DNA of 15,947 bases from SIG440 sp045645805 (GTDB lineage: Bacteria > Bacillota > Clostridia > Monoglobales > Monoglobaceae). A program made the translations under genes and the position numbers. The stretch lies in assembly GCA_045645805.1 (NCBI GenBank), contig JAZRJL010000025.1, positions 1 to 15,947 of the forward strand, given 5' to 3'. Below are positions 1 through 8,726 of this stretch, piece after piece. The notes beneath the pieces were generated by a model. That model was not told the origin of the DNA and did no database searches. It was given only the letters and a program-made list of their open reading frames with translations. Each line of letters begins with the position of its first letter. The stretch's first letter is position 1.

Positions 1-2
1 CC

Positions 3-3000
3 TTTGACCGTACAGAAGCTGAGATTTCTGTGGAAGAAGAATTGACCCTTAATTTGAGATTTTGTGCCACAATGGGATATTCAGATGATACTATTCCTGC
101 TGAGAGTGTAAGCATTTACAGTCTTAACGAAGACGGCCGTATGGGGGAAATGACGGCTTATACCACCGACGAAAACGGTAATGTGACGGTATCTTTTGAT
201 GTTGCAGGGACTTATTACCTTACCTGCAGCGGCGAGGTAACATATTATGATGCTATGATGGGTTATGATACGACAGGCGTTCTTTCCCCTGCATATATTA
301 AAATTACTGTTGCTGAGGAAGAAGTTCCTGTTCCTGAGCCTGAGGGTGAATATGATGTAACCGTGAATGTTGGTCCTGCAACAGCAAATGTTGAATTTTA
401 TAAATGTGCAGGCTTTGATGAAAACGGATATGACATTTTAGGTGACGAAGTAAATGCGACCGATAATGGTGTAAATAAAGAAACAAGCTATCATACCTAT
501 TCAATGAAGCTTGATGAGGGTACTTACAGCTTCCGTGCAACCGATGCCGGCGGCAACAGTCTTGGCGGTATGACCTTTGATATCCCCACACAGGTTGAGG
601 TTGACAATATTGAGTCAAAGACATCGGAAATATACTTAAGACAGCTTGATGTTTATACAACCACAAAGATTGACAGTATTTATGCATCCGAAGAACAATA
701 CAGCACCGAGGTTTCAGATGCTGACGGAAGGCTTGCAACTGCCGGAAGAGCATATCTTGATTCCTTGTCAAGGACAAGATATCCGTATATGGTATATGCC
801 AACGGCAATGCCGAACTTTATAATGTAAAGCTGATACCCTCTCAGGAAGTAAATGCGGCATACAGCCTTGGTACAAATACAATGCTTAACTATGCTGTTT
901 CAAAAGGGACAACGTCGGCAACAAAATCCGGCACACTTCCAACCCTTATTAATGCGGTAATTTCTGCACCAAAGGGAAGCAAGGTTCAGGTGTTTAATCA
1001 GCTTAGAAACTTTTATACCGAAGAAATTGCCTATACCGAAAAAACCGAGGCAGAGGGTATTGAAAGCTACACCTTTCGTCTTCCCAAAGGCAACAGCAAC
1101 CATACCTACCGTGTTTCAATGCCGGGCAAGATTACCAAGGCAGGATATTTAAAACTGAACTCTGAAGATTATGCAAAAACCGACATCACCTTTGCCGAGG
1201 ACGAAGACCCCGAGATAAGGCCTGAGTATGACAGAACAACGGTTATCGGCAGACGTATGGAGGATAATGTCCTTTTGAATATCAATCCGCAAAACTATCT
1301 GAGATTGAATGTGGGCGACACTTTTAAAGCACGTGCATACCGAGCATGGCAGATAATCAATACGGACACAGCCAATATTATGATTGAGCCTGATTTTGAA
1401 TATAAAATCATCAGCGGGGACAGCATTACTTTGGAACAACAGGGGCAAAATGCCGTGCTTAAGGCAGTTAAAAACGGCATCACCCTTGTGGAAGTAACCT
1501 ATGACGCAATAGAAATCGGCGGAAATACTTCTTACAAAGGCATTTACGGAGCAATTGACCCCATGCGTAAGGGGTTGTTTGCGGTGAATGTCGGCGGAGA
1601 TACTTCGACTGAAATTATTATGCCAAAGTGGGATTCGGATTTTGACACAATCTATTTCACCGAAGAAACAGGCATATATAACTTTGCCCCGACCTCAACA
1701 GCAGAAATAACTGTTGAATGTAATGGCGAAGCAGTTTTTGCAAATGCTGACGGCACATACGCCCTGACAATCAATCAGGGCAACAATATCGTAAGCGTAA
1801 CCGCAGGCAACACCGTTGAGTATGTGATTATAAAGGGCAACAAGGTGACGGTTAATATTGAAAATGCCACCTCTCCCGGCGAGAGCATTAAACAGGGGGA
1901 TACGGTAAATATCAGCTTTGATGGTCTTCATACACCAATGCCAAAGTTCTCGGGAATATATAATCCCGGTTTCGGCAACACAATAAAGACTTCTTATGAA
2001 ACGTTAGACGGAAAGACAGTGCAAAGCAACGGTGCACAGTATGATTTTATAAAAAATCATACAATTTCAATGACGGTTTATGAAAAAGGAGAAGTCGAGC
2101 TTACAAACGGAACAATTCCACTTACAAGTATGGGATTTGTACCGGGAAGCCACCGCGAGCTTACCGATATGGGGGTTAGTGCAAACTTCAATGCGGTTGC
2201 GGTTGCGGCAGAATTTTGTCATCTGCCTGACGTTTCCTTTGAGGTTTTGCAAAATGAAGATGCAACGTATCTGGAGACCGCAAGAGAAAGCTATGCAAAG
2301 CTTTCAAAGGTAAATATTCTTTGGGGAACAAGCTCGTACCAAAGTGCATTTAACTTTAGTCTTTCAGGTACTACAAATGCAAACAAAAAGAATACCACCA
2401 AAACATTTTCAAGCTTTAATACTGAATTTCCGCTTATTGTAAGTGCAACTCCTGCAAATGCAAATGCTGAGGTGGATATGGAATTCAGGTACTGGGAGCT
2501 TGGTGATACAGAAAAGAAAAAGGCAAAACTGAATCCGGGTGTAGAGCTGACAATTGAAAGTCCTTTCAGCGGAGAAAAGCCGATTTTTATGGAACTTGCG
2601 GTTACGCCAAAAAATTCTGTGTTTGGTGAAGAAACGGTGTACTCCTATGTTGCATATAAAACTACCGATGGCTTTGAAAGACCGGTATTAAAAACTCTTA
2701 ACATAAAGGATGCGGACGGCAATGCCTTTGCCGAACCTTACGGCGTGCTTCGCTCTGACAACAACACAGGTCTTGCATATACCGAGACAGATTATTATTG
2801 CTATATACCCTCCAATGCGGAAGGTGTCACATTAAGTCTTGCAAGGGTTTATGGAACTGCAGACATTACAATCGGCGAGGAAACCCAAAATGTAGGAACA
2901 AGCGAAACTGCATTTTCTTCTGTTGCAACAGCCCAAGCCGAAACGACGGTTGTAATTACCCTTGCAGACGGTGGCGTATATAATGTAAGGCTGATAAAGA

Positions 3001-3272
3001 CCGATAAGGTTATGGAAAAGAAAATTAGTTACGACGACGAAAGAATAGCCATATCATTTATAAACCCAACGGCATTAAATGTTGATTTTGTTGTTGCAGG
3101 CTATGACAAAAACAGTGCTATGACAAAAACCAAGGCATTAAGCCGTGAGCTTTCTGCAGGCGAGAATACGGTATATCTTTCATATGCAGACTTTGCTGGT
3201 GAGGCAAATATTAAGCTGTTTGTATGGGACAAGGCTCTTTCGCCTGTGATTAACTCAACAAAGATAAAATAA
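3..3272 (+). CDS. Large extracellular beta-sandwich surface protein, 5'-truncated by window edge
   Basis: The reading frame is open from the first in-frame codon at position 3. The GTG at 30 is therefore not a convincing start, and at least 1089 residues of a longer protein are visible. The sequence is rich in Thr, Asn, Gly, Asp and Tyr and has no transmembrane stretch, as in secreted clostridial surface proteins. Visible modules are approximate: a beta domain with an acidic Tyr/Asp loop (about 3-320); a second beta domain ending in a GTYSFRATDAGGNSLGG-type strand (about 345-590); a Big2-like Ig domain around 1255-1605 with a typical LRLNVGDTFKARAY strand; further beta modules; a cadherin-like beta-sandwich module around 2690-3000; and a C-terminal module ending in KLFVWDKALSP, a tail resembling those of many clostridial SLH proteins. 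No SLH domain or LPXTG signal lies in the visible part, so any anchor would be upstream. It shares the operon with SLH/DUF4430 proteins and an ECF transporter, so a scaffold or ligand-capture role at the surface is likely. Molecular function is unknown. Confidence 0.88.
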   Translation, partial: FDRTEAEISVEEELTLNLRFCATMGYSDDTIPAESVSIYSLNEDGRMGEMTAYTTDENGNVTVSFDVAGTYYLTCSGEVTYYDAMMGYDTTGVLSPAYIKITVAEEEVPVPEPEGEYDVTVNVGPATANVEFYKCAGFDENGYDILGDEVNATDNGVNKETSYHTYSMKLDEGTYSFRATDAGGNSLGGMTFDIPTQVEVDNIESKTSEIYLRQLDVYTTTKIDSIYASEEQYSTEVSDADGRLATAGRAYLDSLSRTRYPYMVYANGNAELYNVKLIPSQEVNAAYSLGTNTMLNYAVSKGTTSATKSGTLPTLINAVISAPKGSKVQVFNQLRNFYTEEIAYTEKTEAEGIESYTFRLPKGNSNHTYRVSMPGKITKAGYLKLNSEDYAKTDITFAEDEDPEIRPEYDRTTVIGRRMEDNVLLNINPQNYLRLNVGDTFKARAYRAWQIINTDTANIMIEPDFEYKIISGDSITLEQQGQNAVLKAVKNGITLVEVTYDAIEIGGNTSYKGIYGAIDPMRKGLFAVNVGGDTSTEIIMPKWDSDFDTIYFTEETGIYNFAPTSTAEITVECNGEAVFANADGTYALTINQGNNIVSVTAGNTVEYVIIKGNKVTVNIENATSPGESIKQGDTVNISFDGLHTPMPKFSGIYNPGFGNTIKTSYETLDGKTVQSNGAQYDFIKNHTISMTVYEKGEVELTNGTIPLTSMGFVPGSHRELTDMGVSANFNAVAVAAEFCHLPDVSFEVLQNEDATYLETARESYAKLSKVNILWGTSSYQSAFNFSLSGTTNANKKNTTKTFSSFNTEFPLIVSATPANANAEVDMEFRYWELGDTEKKKAKLNPGVELTIESPFSGEKPIFMELAVTPKNSVFGEETVYSYVAYKTTDGFERPVLKTLNIKDADGNAFAEPYGVLRSDNNTGLAYTETDYYCYIPSNAEGVTLSLARVYGTADITIGEETQNVGTSETAFSSVATAQAETTVVITLADGGVYNVRLIKTDKVMEKKISYDDERIAISFINPTALNVDFVVAGYDKNSAMTKTKALSRELSAGENTVYLSYADFAGEANIKLFVWDKALSPVINSTKIK

Positions 3273-3273
3273 G

Positions 3274-3301
3274 CAGGTGGCGGTGACCAACCGCCCACCT
3301 G
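3274..3301 (+). other. Intercistronic hairpin between surface-protein genes
   Basis: The left arm CAGGTGGCGGT (3274-3284) pairs with ACCGCCCACCTG (3290-3301) through a 5-nt loop. This gives 11 base pairs with one bulged C. It starts two bases after the preceding stop codon and ends 17 nt before the ribosome binding site of the next gene. No U-run follows, so it is not a classical terminator. It may stabilise or segment the mRNA, or act as a partial attenuator that lowers expression downstream. Confidence 0.6.
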
Positions 3302-3318
3302 ATAAATCTAATATTATT

Positions 3319-3325
3319 AAAGGAG
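3319..3325 (+). promoter_or_regulatory. Ribosome binding site fixing a GTG start
   Basis: AAAGGAG lies 8 nt upstream of the GTG at 3334, in frame with the long open frame that is already open from 3277. The hydrophobic signal peptide starts exactly at this GTG (V/M-KKLLSVILCVILML). The 19 codons upstream are hairpin sequence rather than protein-like. This supports GTG at 3334 as the true start. Confidence 0.85.
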
Positions 3326-3333
3326 AAAAAATT

Positions 3334-5232
3334 GTGAAAAAGCTTTTAAGTGTAATTCTTTGTGTAATACTGATGCTTGGTATGCTTTCGGTGTCGGCAG
3401 CAGATGCATCTTACAGGGACACAAACGGGCATTGGGCAAAGGAATGTATAAGTGAATGGAGCGGACTTGGTATTTTGACCGGCTTTGATGGCAGTTTTAT
3501 GCCCGACAACCCCATTACCCGAGGCGAATTTGCAACGGTTTTAAACCGTGTGTTCAGATTTGATATGCCTGCACAAAATACATTTTTGGATTTGGACGAG
3601 GATTTTTATACACGGCATATTCTTTGCCTTAGCGAAAAAGGCATTATGTCAGGATATGAGGGAAAGGTCAGACCAAACGACTATATAACCCGTGAAGAAG
3701 CCTCGGCTATGCTTTGCAAGGTACTTACACTTGAAAGTGACAGTGGTATTGACCAGAGTTTTAAAGACGGAGAATTGGTCAGCGAGTGGGCAATGCCGTA
3801 TATGACCGCACTTGTAAATGAGGGATACCTCAAGGGTGATGGCGGATTTTTGAAGCCTGCCCAAAACATTACCCGTGCCGAAACAGTAACGCTTTTAAGC
3901 AACGCCTTGCATATTGTGACTGATGTGCAAGCTACTGATTTTAATAAGATATGTGTAATAAGCCGTGATGACCTCAGCTTTAAGGATTGCGGTTTTTCAA
4001 AAGATGTAATTGTTACATCAAACGTAAAAAAAGTTGATTTTGAAAATGTAAGGATTGATGGTTCGCTTCACGCTCTTACTCAAAAGACCGATGCGATATA
4101 TCTTAAGAATTGTGACGTAAAGGCAGTTGCCGCAGTTGGTGACAAGGCGGTTAAAGCTGAAAACACCGCTCCGGTTGTTGAGGAAAAACCAAAAGAGGAA
4201 CAGCCGGCAGAGGAAGAAAAACAGCCTGAAGAAGACAATGATGATTATTGCTATGATGGTTTGTCGTACGGTGGTTCAGATAATAATAACGAAGAAGATG
4301 CCAATGTAGACGAAGCATTAAAGCCAACTATTGAAACAACTCTTACAGACAATCTTTTGCAACGAAACAGCAAAAAGGTAATTGATGTAATTGCAAAGGA
4401 CAAAAACGGTGACAAAATACCCGGTGAAAAGTGCAAGGTAAGACTTAACGGCATAAACATTGAACCGAGCTGGGATGACGATGCAAAAACCAGCTTCACC
4501 CTTGAATTTTCTGAAAGCGGTGAATATACCGTTGAAATTTCTGCATCAGATGCAGAGGGAATGCAGACTCAAAAAACATTTAATATTACATATGAAATGG
4601 CAGAATACGGCGAGGCAATCGGCAAGGCGATTGTCAGCATTGAGGCATTTACCCCCGGTGTTGGCTATATAGTTGCACCGATGGAAATAGATGTTAAGGA
4701 GGGGGTAAACTGTGCCTGGCTTTTGGACGAGCTTCTTACAGAGCAAGGCTTGTCCTATTTCAACACAGGCTCTCTTGACGGCGGGTTTTATCTTGCACAC
4801 ATTGAAAACATCCCCGAGTTTACACCAAGCTTTTCGGCGATTATAACCACCTGCCTTTCGAACTTTGGTTTTGAGCTGGACGAGACTTCATTTGAGGCGG
4901 GCAGACTTTCGGAATTTGACTTTACCCAAGGCTCAGGCTGGATGTACTGTGTAAACGGAGTGTTCCCCAATGTTGGATTTTCGGAATATTATCTTCAGGA
5001 GGGGGATGTGATGCGTATTCAGTTTACCCTTGCCTATGGCTCGGACCTTGGCGGGGCGTCGGGTGCAGGATATTCCTATGCAGGGGATTTTTATGAAATG
5101 GTCAATCGTGACGAGCTGACAAGGCTAATTGCAGAAATTGGACTTGACAATTGCGGCGAATATATGGATTTGATTACCAAGCCCGATATGACACAGGATG
5201 AGCTAAACACAGTTCTTGACGGCTTGAGATAA
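3334..5232 (+). CDS. SLH-anchored secreted protein with C-terminal DUF4430 (transcobalamin-like) domain
   Basis: A 632-residue exported protein. A Sec signal peptide covers residues 1-22, with likely cleavage after SVSA. Three SLH domains follow (about 26-74, 82-131, 142-192), each with the conserved ITR(G/E/A)E turn, which bind the secondary wall polymer and hold the protein on the cell surface. Residues 200-270 look like short beta-helix rungs. Residues 281-325 are a Pro/Glu/Asp-rich linker, and 331-425 an Ig-like beta domain. The C-terminal region (about 430-570) matches DUF4430: a helix-starting segment (CAWLLDELL), then SGWMYCVNGVFPNVG (534-548) and a QEGDVMRIQFT strand. As I recall, this family is related to the beta domain of animal intrinsic factor and transcobalamin, where it contacts cobalamin. 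It has the same type of domain as the membrane-tethered protein at 6905, so it is probably the wall-side ligand binder. SLH and DUF4430 calls are firm; the ligand is inferred. Confidence 0.93.
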   Translation: MKKLLSVILCVILMLGMLSVSAADASYRDTNGHWAKECISEWSGLGILTGFDGSFMPDNPITRGEFATVLNRVFRFDMPAQNTFLDLDEDFYTRHILCLSEKGIMSGYEGKVRPNDYITREEASAMLCKVLTLESDSGIDQSFKDGELVSEWAMPYMTALVNEGYLKGDGGFLKPAQNITRAETVTLLSNALHIVTDVQATDFNKICVISRDDLSFKDCGFSKDVIVTSNVKKVDFENVRIDGSLHALTQKTDAIYLKNCDVKAVAAVGDKAVKAENTAPVVEEKPKEEQPAEEEKQPEEDNDDYCYDGLSYGGSDNNNEEDANVDEALKPTIETTLTDNLLQRNSKKVIDVIAKDKNGDKIPGEKCKVRLNGINIEPSWDDDAKTSFTLEFSESGEYTVEISASDAEGMQTQKTFNITYEMAEYGEAIGKAIVSIEAFTPGVGYIVAPMEIDVKEGVNCAWLLDELLTEQGLSYFNTGSLDGGFYLAHIENIPEFTPSFSAIITTCLSNFGFELDETSFEAGRLSEFDFTQGSGWMYCVNGVFPNVGFSEYYLQEGDVMRIQFTLAYGSDLGGASGAGYSYAGDFYEMVNRDELTRLIAEIGLDNCGEYMDLITKPDMTQDELNTVLDGLR

Positions 5233-5245
5233 GCGAGGGATAGTT

Positions 5246-6895
5246 ATGACTTGTTTAAAAAGAGCTGTAAGCATATTGCTGATACTGATTTTTGGTATCG
5301 GCAATATTGTCGTTTTTGCGACAGAAGACAGCCTTGAGGCTGTGATAACAGATACCGCAGAATATGTATACAAAACCGTGAAAAACCCTCAAGTGGGGTC
5401 AATCGGGGGCGAATGGGCGGTTCTTGGTCTTGCCCGAAGCGGTTATGATGTCCCTGAGGAATATTATCAGAACTATTACAAAACCGTTGAGGAATATGTA
5501 AGAGCGTGTGACGGTGTTCTTCACAAGAAAAAATATACCGAGTATTCACGACTTACGGTTGCTCTTACTTCAATTGGCAAGGACCCCCGAAATGTAGCAG
5601 GATATAATCTTTTGACACCCTTGGGGGATTACAAAAGGACTATTTGGCAGGGCTTGAACGGACCCATATGGGCACTTATTGCTCTTGACAGCGGAGGATA
5701 TGAAATGCCCCAAAACCCTGATGCCGAGGTTCAGGCAACAAGGGAAATGTATATAGACCGCATTCTTGAATGTCAGCTTCTCGACGGTGGCTGGTCGCTG
5801 TTTGGCGGTACTGCGGCGGCAAAGAAAAGCGACGGAATATCCGACCCCGATATTACAGGTATGGCACTTCAGGCACTCAGCAAATATCAAAACGACGAAA
5901 GGGTGAAAAAGGCAATTTCTGAAGCCCTTGAATGTATGTCAAAACGTCAGGACGAAAGAGGCGGCTTTTCAAGCTGGGGCACCGAAAATTCAGAAAGCTG
6001 TGTGCAGATTGCAGTTGCTCTTTGCGAGTTGGGAATTCCCCTTGATGACCCAAGATTTGTAAAAAACAAAAACACCATACTTGACAATCTTCTTACATAT
6101 TATGAAAAAGGCAACGGCTTCAAGCATACCTACAAGGGTGAAGGCTCAAATCAAATGGCTACCGAGCAGGGCTTTTATGCCATTGTTGCCCTTGACCGTG
6201 CAAAAAAAGGTAAAAACAGCCTTTACTGTATGGGTGATGCAATTACAATTTCACAGATGGTTGCAGATGCTAGTCAAATCGGACTTGCGGATAAGAATCC
6301 CGATATAGCTAAAATGCCCCTTGTAAATCCGGGCAAGACCTTTGCTGACATAAGTGCACACGGCAACCAGCCTGCAATCGAGGCACTTACTGCAAGAGGA
6401 ATTATAAACGGAAAAACCGAGGAAAGCTTTCGGCCTGAAAGCACAATGACCCGTGCAGAATTTGCCACGATTATAACAAGGGGTCTTGGACTTCCCCAAA
6501 AAGCCGTGTCAATTTTTGATGATGTGACCGATACGGATTGGTTTAACATATATGTAAATACCGCATACCATTACGGCATTATAAAGGGCGTGTCAGAAAC
6601 AAGCTTTAACCCAAACGGAACGATTACCCGTGAGGAGGCAGCAGTTATGGTTGCAAGGGCGGCAAAGCTTTGCGGAATGGATACTAAGCTTGAAGAATTT
6701 GAAGCAAGGGATATCCTGGCGGGATTTTTTGATTATGTAACATCGTCGGACTGGGCAACGGGTTCGCTTGCCTTTTGCTATGGCAACGGAATTCTGCCCG
6801 ATGACGAGATGGAAATAAAGCCAAAGCAGGCTGTAACAAGGGCGGAAATTGCACAGATGCTTTTTAATATGCTTAGCCTGACAAAGCTGATTTAA
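5246..6895 (+). CDS. Secreted alpha/alpha-toroid (prenyltransferase/cyclase-like repeat) protein with C-terminal SLH domains
   Basis: A 549-residue exported protein that starts at the ATG preceded by GAGGGA, 13 nt after the upstream stop codon. The signal peptide is residues 1-26 (cleavage near VVFA/TED). Residues about 30-345 are paired helices with recurrent toroid motifs: GGEWAVLGLARSGY, GPIWALIALDSGGY, LLDGGWSLFGG (D180-GGW), ITGMALQALSKY, ERGGFSSWG (G239-GF) and TEQGFYAIVAL. These are typical of the prenyltransferase/squalene-oxidase repeat and terpenoid-cyclase-like alpha6/alpha6 barrel. No DXDD cyclase motif was noticed, so an enzyme is unlikely. Three SLH domains fill the C terminus (about 364-415, 423-478, 485-545; turns TRAE, TREE, TRAE). 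The fold is that of the N-terminal domain of intrinsic factor and transcobalamin. With the adjacent DUF4430 proteins it could complete a two-domain ligand clamp on the cell surface. The binding role is inference. Confidence 0.92.
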   Translation: MTCLKRAVSILLILIFGIGNIVVFATEDSLEAVITDTAEYVYKTVKNPQVGSIGGEWAVLGLARSGYDVPEEYYQNYYKTVEEYVRACDGVLHKKKYTEYSRLTVALTSIGKDPRNVAGYNLLTPLGDYKRTIWQGLNGPIWALIALDSGGYEMPQNPDAEVQATREMYIDRILECQLLDGGWSLFGGTAAAKKSDGISDPDITGMALQALSKYQNDERVKKAISEALECMSKRQDERGGFSSWGTENSESCVQIAVALCELGIPLDDPRFVKNKNTILDNLLTYYEKGNGFKHTYKGEGSNQMATEQGFYAIVALDRAKKGKNSLYCMGDAITISQMVADASQIGLADKNPDIAKMPLVNPGKTFADISAHGNQPAIEALTARGIINGKTEESFRPESTMTRAEFATIITRGLGLPQKAVSIFDDVTDTDWFNIYVNTAYHYGIIKGVSETSFNPNGTITREEAAVMVARAAKLCGMDTKLEEFEARDILAGFFDYVTSSDWATGSLAFCYGNGILPDDEMEIKPKQAVTRAEIAQMLFNMLSLTKLI

Positions 6896-6904
6896 GGTGA
6901 TAAG

Positions 6905-7837
6905 ATGAAGAAATATAAAAATAAAATTATACTCGGCATTGCAATCGTTGCGGTGCTTGCGTTTGTTTTCTGGTGGGGCGGCAATGCCCCGGGCCTTCGG
7001 GGTTGGAAACCTCAAACGGCACAGTCCTTGCAACAAACAAGCAGGCAGTTAATTGAAGAAAAAGATGAAAACGAAATACAAAAAGTCACAGACAAGCCTG
7101 AAATTGAGCAAGAGAAGAAGGAGAATGCTGAAAAGGAAGATGGCAGTATTCCTGTAAAAAAGGCTGATGAAACCGCAACCGAGGAAAACAGACCGCAAAA
7201 AGCTGACCAGACGCCTATGACTTCGGCTGAAAAGGAAGCACTTGCCCGAAAAATGGCACAGGGGATGGGCTCAAGAGCGGAGCAGGGAGATACAGAATAT
7301 TCACAAAAACAGGGGATGGTAATTGACGCTGCAACCGGCAAGGATAAATATCTGACCGACCCTGTTCCTGAGGGCAAGCCTGTACCCATTGAACCACAGA
7401 ATGCTGTTATCTCCGACAAGCAGCTTAGCTGTACTTTGTCGGTAAGATGTGACACAATTCTTGAAAATATTAAGTGGCTTGACAAAGAAAAGGTTGAAAT
7501 TGTGCCGAAAGATGGTATAATATTTGCAGAGCAAACAGTTACGTTTTATGAGGGCGAAAGCGTGTTCAATCTTTTGCTTCGTGAAATGAAACGGAATAAA
7601 ATACACATGGAATTTGAAAACACACCCATATACAACAGTGCATATATCGAGGGGATTGCAAATCTCTATGAGTTTGACTGCGGCGAGCTTTCGGGCTGGA
7701 TGTATAAGGTAAACGGCTGGTTCCCCAATTACGGCTGTTCAAGATATCAGCTAAAAGATGGGGATAAGGTGGAATGGGTGTACACCTGCGATTTAGGTAT
7801 TGATGTAGATGGATATTATGCAGCAAGGGGAAACTAA
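6905..7837 (+). CDS. Membrane-tethered DUF4430 (transcobalamin C-terminal-like) protein
   Basis: A 310-residue protein. An N-terminal KKYKNK cluster is followed by one hydrophobic segment (about 8-25) with no clear signal-peptidase site and no lipobox cysteine, so it is probably an uncleaved membrane anchor. Residues about 40-160 are a highly charged Glu/Lys/Gln/Pro linker, likely an extended stalk through the wall. The C-terminal domain (about 172-302) is a canonical DUF4430: a VFNLLLREMKRNKI helix, then LSGWMYKVNGWFPNYG (262-277) and a KDGDKVEWVYTCDLG strand. It is closely parallel to the C terminus of the SLH protein at 3334. The ribosome binding site AAGGTGAT overlaps the preceding stop codon, and the next gene begins one base after this one, so it is translationally linked to the EcfT gene. 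The position suggests a substrate-delivery component next to the ECF complex, analogous in role to a tethered binding protein. Known ECF transporters normally lack one. Confidence 0.92.
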   Translation: MKKYKNKIILGIAIVAVLAFVFWWGGNAPGLRGWKPQTAQSLQQTSRQLIEEKDENEIQKVTDKPEIEQEKKENAEKEDGSIPVKKADETATEENRPQKADQTPMTSAEKEALARKMAQGMGSRAEQGDTEYSQKQGMVIDAATGKDKYLTDPVPEGKPVPIEPQNAVISDKQLSCTLSVRCDTILENIKWLDKEKVEIVPKDGIIFAEQTVTFYEGESVFNLLLREMKRNKIHMEFENTPIYNSAYIEGIANLYEFDCGELSGWMYKVNGWFPNYGCSRYQLKDGDKVEWVYTCDLGIDVDGYYAARGN

Positions 7838-7838
7838 A

Positions 7839-8726
7839 ATGAACGAGTTTAAAACCTATCACCCGATTGTAAACTTTGTATATTTCGTTTTTGTAATCGG
7901 GTTTTCAATGTTCTTTATGCATCCTTTGGCTCTTTTGATTTCGCTGATATGCGGATTCTTGTATTCGGTAATGTTAAAGGGTAAAAGGGCTGTAAAGACA
8001 AATTTAATATATATGCTGCCCATGATAATTGCCATGGCACTTATCAACCCTGCCTTTAATCACGAGGGGATGACAATTCTTACATATCTGCCGGGCGGAA
8101 ATCCCCTTACTCTTGAATCAATAGTTTACGGGGCGTGTGCGGCGGTAATGATTGCAACGGTTATCTGTTGGTTTTCCTGTTATAACGAGGTTATGACAAG
8201 TGACAAGTTTATTTATCTGTTTGGTAAAATAATTCCGGCGTTGTCGTTAATTATTTCAATGACTTTAAGGTTTGTGCCAAGGTTTGTTTCACAGCTCAAG
8301 GTGGTTGCCAATGCACAGCGTTGTATGGGCAGGGATATATCGAACGGCAGCATAATCAGCCGTGCAAAGCACGGACTTTGTATACTGTCAATTATGACCA
8401 CATGGTCCCTTGAAAATGCAATTGAAACAGCCGACAGTATGAAGTCCCGCGGCTATGGGCATCCGGGCAGAACGGCGTTTTCCATATTTACCTTTGACAG
8501 CCGTGACAGGAAGGCTCTTTTATATATAGCTGTTCTTGGAATATATATTTTTGCAGGTAGTATTTTCGGGGGTATGTATATAAGCTTTTTTCCGTATATA
8601 AAGGCGGTTTCAGCCTCTTTGTATAGTATAAGTGTATTTTTTGCATATTTTGCACTTTGTATGTGTCCTGTAATAATAGAAATCTGGGAGGTGAGGAAAT
8701 GGAAAGCTTTAAAATCGAAAATCTGA
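7839..8726 (+). CDS. ecfT: Energy-coupling factor transporter transmembrane protein (EcfT-like)
   Basis: A 295-residue integral membrane protein. The ATG at 7839, preceded by AAGGGGA, is preferred to an in-frame ATG 30 nt upstream that would overlap the end of the preceding gene. Hydrophobic segments fill the N-terminal half and the C terminus. The central cytoplasmic part holds the EcfT coupling region, SMTLRFVPRF then AQRCMGR (159-165) and MKSRGYG (S203-R-G-Y-G). These sit where the two Ala-Arg-Gly-type coupling motifs contact the ATPases in EcfT/CbiQ/BioN proteins. The first is divergent from the usual ARG and the second is close to consensus. It links the ATPase and S-component parts of the fused protein encoded next. 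The two genes overlap by 28 nt, so translational coupling and a fixed stoichiometry are likely. Family assignment is strong; substrate cannot be read from this subunit. Confidence 0.92.
   Translation: MNEFKTYHPIVNFVYFVFVIGFSMFFMHPLALLISLICGFLYSVMLKGKRAVKTNLIYMLPMIIAMALINPAFNHEGMTILTYLPGGNPLTLESIVYGACAAVMIATVICWFSCYNEVMTSDKFIYLFGKIIPALSLIISMTLRFVPRFVSQLKVVANAQRCMGRDISNGSIISRAKHGLCILSIMTTWSLENAIETADSMKSRGYGHPGRTAFSIFTFDSRDRKALLYIAVLGIYIFAGSIFGGMYISFFPYIKAVSASLYSISVFFAYFALCMCPVIIEIWEVRKWKALKSKI
8687..8696 (+). promoter_or_regulatory. Strong ribosome binding site inside the ecfT coding region
   Basis: GGAGGTGAGG lies just upstream of the ATG at 8699, within the last codons of the EcfT gene. The Shine-Dalgarno match picks 8699 as the start of the ATPase fusion rather than the in-frame ATG at 8657. 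The ABC domain itself begins right after 8699 (MESFKIENLSFNY). Confidence 0.85.

Noticed and set aside
304..882. 192-codon minus-strand open frame
   Set aside because: It is antisense to the large surface protein, His/Gln/Leu-rich, and without a ribosome binding site or recognisable motif.
30..3272. GTG at position 30 as the true start of the first gene
   Set aside because: The frame is open upstream to the window edge, with no ribosome binding site and no signal peptide at 30. The gene is truncated by the window.
3273..3333. Cobalamin riboswitch or internal promoter ahead of the SLH/DUF4430 gene
   Set aside because: The gap is only 61 nt, far too short for a cobalamin riboswitch, and holds no -35/-10 pair. 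Any riboswitch would have to be left of the window.
5246..6895. Terpene cyclase or protein prenyltransferase enzyme
   Set aside because: The protein is exported, wall-anchored by SLH domains and shows no DXDD-type catalytic motif. Only the toroid fold repeats match.
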